From an uncultured Prevotellaceae bacterium (GTDB taxonomy: Bacteria; Bacteroidota; Bacteroidia; Bacteroidales; Bacteroidaceae), in NCBI GenBank assembly GCA_900313845.1, contig OMTC01000117.1, positions 1-6,354 of the forward strand: a DNA stretch of 6,354 bases. Reading direction: 5' to 3'. The notes under the pieces are model-generated. The model did no database searches. It saw nothing but the letters and a program-made list of their open reading frames with translations, and was not told the origin of the DNA. Position 1 is the stretch's first letter. Each line of letters opens with the position of its first letter. Position numbers and translations under genes: made by a program. Shown here piece by piece: positions 1 to 5,465 of this stretch.

Positions 1-847
1 GAAAGATTTCCCAGTCGGCAAACTGAATGGCACCTGGATGCTCCATTCCTCCGAACTGATAGCCAGGAATCACTACGAATCCGTAGCGGTCGAAAGGGTA
101 GGGAATACCCGTGTATGCTTCCATCCAACGCAAAGAAAGGGCGATTTCATCGAAAACAATTGGCATTTGTGCCACCTTCAGTTTGTCGGTTTCTCTGTAG
201 AGTCCACGAATGATGCGCCCATCCTTTTCTGCCGTCTGTTCCTGAAACTTTCCTGCTACGAAGGAGAAAAGATAAGTTGGGATAGGCGTATCCTCCACAC
301 TGCACATGGTCTTCCATCCTTCGGGCACGTCGAGGTTGAGATGAAACTTTGCTTTCAGGTCGGGTTGGTCGAAACAAGGAAAGACGCTGCGGGCATGGTC
401 GGGCACGAAGAGGGTGTAGAGGTAATCGTCGTTGCGATTGAGTGCTGCATCTCCGCAACGGAAACTCAGTCGGATTTCGTTCTTCCCCTCTTTGAGCCAC
501 TTCTTGTTTATAATAATGTGTTCGTCTTGCACACGTACTTTGCGCGTTTCTCCGTTCACAATACAAGCTGCATCGAGTTGGGTGGAGTCGGCTTGGAAGT
601 CAATCTGCAAATCATCCGTTCCTTTCCATTGAAACTGAAGAACTTCGTCGCCTTTCACGGCGATATCCTTTTCGCTCGGAATAATGAAATGAAGCGTGTA
701 TTCCACGTTGCTGACGGTCTTGCTTCTGCTTTCAGCCAATTCTTTCGACACGCCATTCTCGAGTTTCACTCTCTGACTGAGGAAGGTGCAACTGCTCAAC
801 ACGAGGGAAACAAGTAGTGTGAGGATTAGTTTTGTCGCTCTATTCAT
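1..847 (-). CDS. M1-family zinc aminopeptidase, lipoprotein, N-terminal part (truncated by window edge)
   Basis: Translation of the complement from ATG at 847 gives 282 residues with no stop before the window edge. Residues 1-20 are a lipoprotein signal: basic start (MNRATK), hydrophobic core, lipobox LSSC with Cys20 as the probable lipidated residue. Residues 45-200 resemble the M1 N-terminal beta domain, including FPCFDQPDLKAKF near 156-168 and TYLFSFVAGKF at 191-201. Residues 265-276 read FGGMEHPGAIQF, the substrate-anchoring GxMEN region of M1 peptidases in its GGMEH form; the Glu there normally binds the free N-terminus of the substrate. The HExxH zinc motif would lie just beyond the left edge, so catalytic competence cannot be judged. 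By family it removes N-terminal amino acids from peptides, probably on a membrane surface. It is divergent from the secretion genes and has its own promoter. About 20 residues usually found between the WKTMCS and EDTPIPTYLFSF segments seem to be missing. Confidence 0.92.
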   Translation of the reverse strand, partial: MNRATKLILTLLVSLVLSSCTFLSQRVKLENGVSKELAESRSKTVSNVEYTLHFIIPSEKDIAVKGDEVLQFQWKGTDDLQIDFQADSTQLDAACIVNGETRKVRVQDEHIIINKKWLKEGKNEIRLSFRCGDAALNRNDDYLYTLFVPDHARSVFPCFDQPDLKAKFHLNLDVPEGWKTMCSVEDTPIPTYLFSFVAGKFQEQTAEKDGRIIRGLYRETDKLKVAQMPIVFDEIALSLRWMEAYTGIPYPFDRYGFVVIPGYQFGGMEHPGAIQFADWEIF

Positions 848-1027
848 GGTTTGTGAATTCTATTTAGTTTACTCTGCAAAACTACAAATAATTTGTGAAA
901 GACAACGAAAGAAGAATCCATTTTTTGACAAAGAAAAAAGAATCTTGGAAGGGATGATTGATAAAAGAAGTGAAAAAAATACAAAATAATTATACAATAA
1001 AATAAAAAGGTGTTCGTTATTAAGGTT
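848..1027. other. Divergent AT-rich intergenic region
   Basis: This 180-bp gap separates the leftward peptidase gene from the rightward porP gene and must hold both start regions. Only the leftward promoter (877-905) is recognisable. On the plus strand, 960-1010 is very A-rich, typical of Bacteroidetes translation leaders, but I found no convincing TAnnTTTG box for porP. No RNA gene or terminator is visible. Confidence 0.6.
877..905 (-). promoter_or_regulatory. Bacteroidetes-type promoter for the M1 aminopeptidase gene
   Basis: On the minus strand, TTG (complement of 903-905) is followed after 18 bases by TAGTTTTG (complement of 877-884), an exact match to the Bacteroidetes -7 consensus TAnnTTTG with a -33-like TTG. 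Transcription would start near 870, giving a leader of roughly 20-25 bases before the ATG at 847. The match is direct; promoter activity is inferred. Confidence 0.6.
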
Positions 1028-1981
1028 ATGGGTTTAAAGCGAACGATTCAGAAATGTGCCCTGTGGGCAGTGCTGATGCTGGCTTCACAAGCCGTGTCGG
1101 CACAGAATGAAGTGCAGTTTTCCGACTACACTCGACTGAAGTCGTACTACAACCCAGCCGTGTCGGGAACAGAAGGAAAGTTGAATGTGGTGGCTGCCTA
1201 TTCGATGCAGTTTGTGGGGTTCGAAGATGCTCCTAAGACCATGTATGTGGGTGCCGACTTGCCTATTTTCTTTTTGGGACCTCGCCATGGTGCCGGTGCG
1301 AGTCTGATGAGTGACGATGTGGGTATTTTCAAGCAGATGACCCTGAGTTTGCAATATGCTTACAACGTGAAAATTGGAAAGAAAGGAAGGCTTGCCATCG
1401 GTGTGAATGGTGGACTGATTCAAGAAACCATCGACCCCAGCGGTTTGAAGTTGACTGACACGAACGACCCTGTTTTTCAGGGCTCTGAATCGAAAGGCTC
1501 GCGTGTGGATCTCTCGGCAGGTGTCTATTTCTACCATCCCAAGTATTGGGCAAGTTTGTCCGCCCGACATCTTACCGCTCCACTGATTGAAGTGGGTCAA
1601 ACGATGCTTTATCAAATAGATAGAATGTATTATTTGATGGGTGGAGGCAATATTCGACTCAAGAATTCGTTATTCTCTTTGCACCCCTCTTTCATGGTGA
1701 TGACCGATTTGCAGAACTGGCGAGAGGATGTGCAACTGAAAGTTAACTATGAATACGAAGGACGCAGTTTCTATGCCGGAGTAGGATACAGTCCTACGAT
1801 TTCCACTTCGTTCTTCTTGGGAGGTGTTTTTCATGGAGTTGGCTTGGGATATTCCTATCAGCTCTACACAACCGGGGTTGGGATGTTGAATGGTTCACAC
1901 GAAATCACTTTGGGCTATCAAACCGACCTAGACCTTTTTAAGAAAGGGCGAAATAGGCACAAGAGCGTGAGATTCTTGTAA
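1028..1981 (+). CDS. porP: Type IX secretion system membrane protein, PorP/SprF family
   Basis: A 317-residue protein, normal for the PorP/SprF family. I chose ATG at 1028 over the upstream in-frame GTG at 1010 because it begins a compact signal peptide: MGLKRT, a hydrophobic stretch, then QAVSA with probable signal peptidase I cleavage before Gln26. The mature protein begins with the family hallmark near residues 31-47 (FSDYTRLKSYYNPAVSGT, where most members have QFSQY...YNPA). It continues with alternating amphipathic strands rich in Gly and aromatics (for example GADLPIFFLG, YEGRSFYAGVGYSP, FHGVGLGYSYQLY), as expected for an outer-membrane beta-barrel. The C-terminus KSVRFL is typical of the family. 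PorP/SprF proteins sit in the outer membrane and serve type IX secretion or attachment of secreted proteins. The gene is first in a same-strand cluster, 94 bp upstream of porK, matching the known porPKLMN order. Which family paralogue it is cannot be settled from sequence alone. Confidence 0.94.
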   Translation: MGLKRTIQKCALWAVLMLASQAVSAQNEVQFSDYTRLKSYYNPAVSGTEGKLNVVAAYSMQFVGFEDAPKTMYVGADLPIFFLGPRHGAGASLMSDDVGIFKQMTLSLQYAYNVKIGKKGRLAIGVNGGLIQETIDPSGLKLTDTNDPVFQGSESKGSRVDLSAGVYFYHPKYWASLSARHLTAPLIEVGQTMLYQIDRMYYLMGGGNIRLKNSLFSLHPSFMVMTDLQNWREDVQLKVNYEYEGRSFYAGVGYSPTISTSFFLGGVFHGVGLGYSYQLYTTGVGMLNGSHEITLGYQTDLDLFKKGRNRHKSVRFL

Positions 1982-1984
1982 AAA

Positions 1985-2017
1985 CGTTTATAGTTTAACG
2001 TTTAAAGTTTAACGAAG
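1985..2017. repeat. 33-bp repeat, left copy (inverted relative to 3742-3774)
   Basis: This segment in the porP-porK spacer is built from two tandem 14-bp units close to CGTTTAAAGTTTAA, followed by CGAAG. The first unit has one change (CGTTTATAGTTTAA). Its reverse complement recurs at 3742-3774 with 32 of 33 identical positions, so the two copies flank porK in inverted orientation. Its function is unknown; it may be a dispersed intergenic repeat. Confidence 0.9.
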
Positions 2018-2032
2018 ACACACTTCTCCGCG

Positions 2033-2064
2033 AAAACTCAAAAACTTAAAGACTCAAAAACTCA
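2033..2064. repeat. Four imperfect tandem octamers (AAAACTCA)
   Basis: Read directly as AAAACTCA, AAAACTTA, AAGACTCA, AAAACTCA, ending 11 bases before the porK start codon. It lies in the porK leader, where length changes by slippage could affect translation. No role is demonstrated. Confidence 0.85.
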
Positions 2065-2075
2065 TAAACAAAAAT

Positions 2076-3557
2076 ATGAAAAAGTTTTTATCAATCCTTT
2101 CCGCTGTAGTGGTACTTCTGCTCGCCTCCTGCATGGGTGGTACGAGCAAGTCGGGCACAGGTGGTGCAGGAGGTGAGGTCACAGGCGTGAGCGGAAGCTC
2201 CATGCAGGAGCCTTCTCCTTACGGAATGGTACTCGTGAAACGTGGTTCCCTGAAGATGGGAACAGAATCAACAGACTCCCTCTGGGGCAAGGACCTTCCA
2301 ACTCGAGAAATATCGGTGGATGCGTTCTGGATGGACGAGCATGAAGTGACCAACTCCATGTATCGCCAGTTCGTGTTCTGGGTGCGCGACAGTATTATTC
2401 GTGAACGTCTCGCCGACCCTGCATACGGTGGCGATGAGTCGTATAAGATTGAGGAGGACAAGAACGGCGACCCTATCACACCGCACCTCAACTGGAACAA
2501 GTCGATTCCTTGGAAGAACCCTGACGAGGACCAGCAGCGTGCCATCGAAAGCGTCTATACCATCCATCCGTTCACAGGCGAGCGTATGCTTGATGCCAGT
2601 CAGATGAACTATCGCTACGAGACCTTCGACTATGCGACGGCTGCTCTGCGCAAGTATCGTCTGAATCCTGCTGAGCGCAATCTGAACACCGATGTGCAGG
2701 TGGACCCTAATGAAGAGGTGATGATTTCGAAAGATACAGCCTACGTTGACGACGAGGGAATCATCCACCGCGAGACACTCACTCGTCCACTCTCATCGAT
2801 GTGGGACTTTGTCAACACATATATTATTAATGTCTATCCCGACACCACTTGCTGGATAAACGACTTCCAGAATGCGGAGAACGAGGTGTATATGCGTCTC
2901 TACTTCAGCCATGCCAACTACAATGATTTCCCTGTCGTTGGTGTGAACTGGGAGCAGGCAAATGCTTTCTGCAACTGGCGTACCAACTATCTCATTCGTG
3001 GACTCGGAGCCAGTGCGAAGTTCATTCAGCGCTATCGTCTCCCAACCGAGGCTGAATGGGAATATGCAGCCCGTGGCAAGGAAGGCAACGAACTGCCTTG
3101 GACGCAGGAAGGTGTGAAGAGCGACAAGGGTTGCTTCTATGCCAACTTCAAGCCCGACCGAGGAAACTACACAGAGGATGGTAGCCTTATCACCTCTAAG
3201 GTGGGTATCTTCTCAGCCAATTCCAACGGTCTCTACGATATGGCAGGAAACGTGGCAGAGTGGACATCTACCATCTTCACAGAGGCTGGTGTGCTCTCCA
3301 TGAGTGATATGAACCCTGAGCTCTACTACAACGCAGCCAAGGAAGACCCATACGCATTGAAGAAGAAGTCGGTGCGTGGTGGTTCTTGGAAAGACCCAGA
3401 GAGTTTCATCAAATCTGCTTGGCGCTCCAGTGAATATCAGAACGTAGGACGCTCCTTCATCGGTTTCCGATGCGTTCGTTCTCAGGTAGGAACTGGTGCA
3501 AAAGCTGCCAAAGGTGCAAAAAGCAGCGGAGGCAAAACCAGACGACAGAGGCATTGA
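2076..3557 (+). CDS. gldK: GldK/PorK, type IX secretion/gliding motility lipoprotein (FGE-sulfatase-like fold)
   Basis: A 493-residue protein, essentially the length of Porphyromonas PorK (about 490). ATG at 2076 opens a lipoprotein signal with lipobox LASC (Cys19), followed by a Gly/Ser-rich linker to about residue 45. The formylglycine-generating-enzyme-like domain begins at PYGMVLVKRGSLKMG (48-62) and DAFWMDEHEVTNSMYRQF. A GldK-type insertion of about 150 residues follows, then NWEQANAFCNW (from 291), RYRLPTEAEWEYAARG (319-334), GLYDMAGNVAEW (385-396), RGGSW (434-438) and a final FIGFRCVRS. The cysteine pair that catalyses formylglycine formation is absent after RGGSW, so the role should be structural. 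By family, GldK with GldN forms periplasmic rings attached to the outer membrane in the type IX translocon. The C-terminal 22 residues (from about 472) are a basic Ala/Gly/Lys/Arg tail ending in RRQRH. The start has an A-rich leader and no Shine-Dalgarno sequence. Confidence 0.96.
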   Translation: MKKFLSILSAVVVLLLASCMGGTSKSGTGGAGGEVTGVSGSSMQEPSPYGMVLVKRGSLKMGTESTDSLWGKDLPTREISVDAFWMDEHEVTNSMYRQFVFWVRDSIIRERLADPAYGGDESYKIEEDKNGDPITPHLNWNKSIPWKNPDEDQQRAIESVYTIHPFTGERMLDASQMNYRYETFDYATAALRKYRLNPAERNLNTDVQVDPNEEVMISKDTAYVDDEGIIHRETLTRPLSSMWDFVNTYIINVYPDTTCWINDFQNAENEVYMRLYFSHANYNDFPVVGVNWEQANAFCNWRTNYLIRGLGASAKFIQRYRLPTEAEWEYAARGKEGNELPWTQEGVKSDKGCFYANFKPDRGNYTEDGSLITSKVGIFSANSNGLYDMAGNVAEWTSTIFTEAGVLSMSDMNPELYYNAAKEDPYALKKKSVRGGSWKDPESFIKSAWRSSEYQNVGRSFIGFRCVRSQVGTGAKAAKGAKSSGGKTRRQRH

Positions 3558-3595
3558 GAGTGAAAAGTGAATCAGGGATTTAAAGGATTTAAAAG

Positions 3596-3726
3596 GAACA
3601 ACGGAAAAAACGGAAAAGAACGGAAAAACAGAAAAAAGTTTTTTCATCCGATAATTCTTAGAAATTTGGCTACGAAAAGCTCTAAGTTTCCGAACTTCCG
3701 AAATATTTCCGTTATTTCCGTTGTTC
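3596..3726. repeat. Long inverted repeat (22-base arms, 87-base loop)
   Basis: The left arm 3596-3617 (GAACAACGGAAAAAACGGAAAA with its neighbours) pairs with the right arm 3705-3726 at 20 of 22 positions. The mismatches are at arm positions 13 and 22. The loop contains a further CTTAGA/TCTAAG pair. In RNA this would be a large stem between porK and porL that could tune termination, processing or stability; this is inference. Confidence 0.7.
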
Positions 3727-3741
3727 TTCACGCTTAACTAA

Positions 3742-3774
3742 CTTCGTTAAACTTTAAACGTTAAACTTTAAACG
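3742..3774. repeat. 33-bp repeat, right copy (inverted relative to 1985-2017)
   Basis: Begins CTTCG, then two exact tandem units of TTAAACTTTAAACG. Its reverse complement matches 1985-2017 at 32 of 33 bases. It ends 10 bases before the porL start codon, so it also forms part of that leader. Confidence 0.9.
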
Positions 3775-3784
3775 AAATAATAAC

Positions 3785-4645
3785 ATGGGAAGTAAAAAAT
3801 GGAACTGGATATTTAGGCTTCAGGCTTGGATGGATTCCAAGACTGGTCAGCAGTTCTTGAACTATGCATATAGTTGGGGTGCATCCATTGTGATTCTCGG
3901 TGCCCTCTTCAAACTGACACACATTGCAGGTGCCAACATGATGCTCTTCATCGGTATGGGTACCGAGGTGATTGTGTTCTTCTTGGCTGGTTTTGAGCAC
4001 CAATATGCGAACGAGGGCGACATCACAGATGCTGAAGACAAGCGACTCGCAGTGGCTGCCAAGGCAATTGATGACAGCGAAGAAGCAGAAGAGAGAGGTA
4101 ATGTTATCGTTGGTGGCGGTGGCCTTGGTGGTGGAACCATCATCATCGGAGGAAACGGTGGTGCTCCTGCTGGCGGTGGCACGGTTGTCATTGGTGGCGG
4201 CGGACCTGTCAATGCAGGCGAGGTTGTTGCAGGTAGCTCGACTGAAGCAGCTGTTGCAGCAAGCGGTGAAACACCTGTGGATGCAGCAGCTTTGGCTGAA
4301 GGTCTTTCTCATATCTCCGTGCCTCAGTATAACGGTATGACTCCAGAGATGCAAGAGGCAACCGAGGCATACGTCAACCAGCTCAACGAACTCACCGAAG
4401 TTCTCAAGCAGGTGGCTGAGCAGTCGGCACGTCTCACGCGCGATTCCGAGGAAATGGAGAACATGAACCGCACGCTCACGGGTATCAACCGCTTCTACGA
4501 GATGCAGTTGCGTGACGTAGGTCAGCAGAGTGCTACACTCGACGATGTGAATGCACAGACCAAGCGACTGGCAGAGCAGTTGGTAGAACTCAACGGACTC
4601 TACACCCGTATGGTTGAAGCCCTCAAGGCGAACTTGAAGGCATAA
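3785..4645 (+). CDS. gldL: GldL/PorL, type IX secretion motor subunit in the cytoplasmic membrane
   Basis: A 286-residue protein whose N-terminus (MGSKKWNWIF...WMDSKTGQQFLNYAYSWGAS) is characteristic of GldL. Two membrane helices are visible: about residues 28-46 (WGASIVILGALFKLTHI) and 51-70 (NMMLFIGMGTEVIVFFLAGF). Glu61 in the second helix matches the conserved intramembrane glutamate implicated in proton coupling in GldL, and Lys43 lies near the end of the first. The rest is cytoplasmic: an acidic/Ala segment (74-104), a Gly-rich low-complexity stretch (108-160), then a helical, probably coiled-coil C-terminus (185-286) rich in Glu, Gln and Leu. By family, five GldL subunits surround a GldM dimer to form a proton-driven rotary motor powering secretion. 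The gene precedes gldM, as expected. It has an A-rich leader without a Shine-Dalgarno sequence. Confidence 0.95.
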   Translation: MGSKKWNWIFRLQAWMDSKTGQQFLNYAYSWGASIVILGALFKLTHIAGANMMLFIGMGTEVIVFFLAGFEHQYANEGDITDAEDKRLAVAAKAIDDSEEAEERGNVIVGGGGLGGGTIIIGGNGGAPAGGGTVVIGGGGPVNAGEVVAGSSTEAAVAASGETPVDAAALAEGLSHISVPQYNGMTPEMQEATEAYVNQLNELTEVLKQVAEQSARLTRDSEEMENMNRTLTGINRFYEMQLRDVGQQSATLDDVNAQTKRLAEQLVELNGLYTRMVEALKANLKA

Positions 4646-4757
4646 ACGCTTCCCAATGACGTGCAAGTCAAATGAACAGAGAAAGCTTGCTTTCTTTGTC
4701 ATGACGCAGCCGTTATTATCCAATCATTAACATCTCAATTCCAATTCAGAAAAATAG
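4646..4757. other. porL-porM spacer
   Basis: This 112-bp non-coding gap carries one clear stem-loop (4676-4699). The last 20 bases before the ATG are A-rich with no Shine-Dalgarno match, like the other leaders in this cluster. Confidence 0.6.
4676..4699 (+). other. Hairpin with CTTG loop in the porL-porM spacer
   Basis: ACAGAGAAAG and CTTTCTTTGT pair around a CTTG loop: about 10 base pairs including one G-U, extendable by one A-T pair. It sits 31 bases after the gldL stop codon. No T-run follows, so a simple intrinsic terminator is unlikely; an mRNA-stability or processing element is possible. Confidence 0.5.
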
Positions 4758-5465
4758 ATGGCTGGTCACAGAAAGAAAGTCACACCTCGTCAGAAGATGA
4801 TCAATCTGATGTACGTTGTATTGATGGCAATGCTTGCCCTCAACGTATCGTCGGATGTGCTCAACGGCTTCTCGCTCGTTGACGAGAGTCTGACTCGTTC
4901 CACCAACAACGCATCCTCGCAGAACTCTGCCACTTTTGCTCAGATGGAAACTGCCATGAAGCAAAACCCCGAAAAGGTGCGTGAATGGTACGAGAAGGCT
5001 AAATATGTGAAGACGAAGTCGGACTCAATCTATCAATTTGCGGAGGACCTCAAGTGGAAAATCGTCCGCAAGGTGGATGGCGATGAAGCCGACATCAACA
5101 ATATCAACGGAAAGGAAGACCTCGAAGCTGCCACTCAGGTGATGCTGGCTCCTGGTGTAGGAAAAGGTAGGGCACTTTTCAATGCCATCAACAGTTATCG
5201 CAACAATGTGGTGAAGATGGTGGGCGACCCTGCCAAGCGCAGAATCATTGCCGACAACCTCTCCACCGAAGTGCCAAAGAAAGGCAAGAACTTAGGTAAG
5301 AACTGGCAGGAATATATGTTCGAGAATACGCCTGTGGCTGCTGCTGTCACGCTGCTCACCAAGTTGCAGAACGACGTGCGTACGGCTGAAGGCGAAATCA
5401 TGCACGAACTCATTTCGAACATCGACGTGAAGGACGTGCGTGTGAACGAAATCAATGCATACGTC
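4758..5465 (+). other. gldM: GldM/PorM portion (membrane helix and periplasmic D1 domain), lacking D2-D4
   Basis: Residues 1-236 begin MAGHRKKVTPRQKMINLMYV, the strongly conserved GldM opening, with one membrane helix at about 14-32 and then SSDVLNGFSLVDESL. The helix would sit inside the GldL pentamer, with Arg11 near its start as a candidate partner for the GldL glutamate. Residues 35-230 form the mostly helical D1 domain, containing KLQNDVRTAEGEI and a final NIDVKDVRVNEINAYV. In intact GldM this motif leads into Ig-like D2, which with D3 and D4 spans the periplasm to contact the GldK/GldN ring. Here the homology stops abruptly. The position, 112 bp after gldL, is the expected operon place for gldM; gldN should follow a complete gene but is not in the window. 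Confidence 0.95.

Larger units (their letters stand above)
3558..3784. other. porK-porL spacer rich in repeats
   Basis: A 227-bp gap, long for a gap inside this operon. It has GATTTAAAGGATTTAAAAGG near 3577-3596, a run of near-decamers of the ACGGAAAAA type (3600-3630), a hairpin-forming pair of arms (3596-3617 with 3705-3726), a smaller inverted pair CTTAGA/TCTAAG (about 3657-3686), and the right copy of the 33-bp repeat (3742-3774). I see no open reading frame, tRNA or T-tract terminator of conventional form. Confidence 0.7.

Noticed and set aside
38..817. A 259-codon open frame on the plus strand
   Set aside because: It is antisense to the M1 aminopeptidase, which has a lipobox and family motifs in the minus-strand frame. 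The plus-strand translation shows no recognisable domain.
1010..1027. GTG at 1010 as the porP start
   Set aside because: It adds six residues before a well-formed signal peptide; ATG at 1028 gives the normal basic-hydrophobic-cleavage pattern.
1085..1615. A 176-codon minus-strand frame opposite porP
   Set aside because: No domain, signal or start context; porP in the other strand is clearly coding.
2268..2768. A 166-codon minus-strand frame opposite porK
   Set aside because: Antisense shadow of a well-supported GldK frame, with no recognisable family.
3577..3774. CRISPR array in the porK-porL spacer
   Set aside because: The units are short, A-rich and mostly tandem or inverted, without regularly spaced unique spacers, and no cas gene is present.
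3761..4723. A 320-codon open frame on the minus strand
   Set aside because: It lies antisense to gldL and reads as Cys/His/Leu-rich nonsense. Its openness comes from gldL codon bias.
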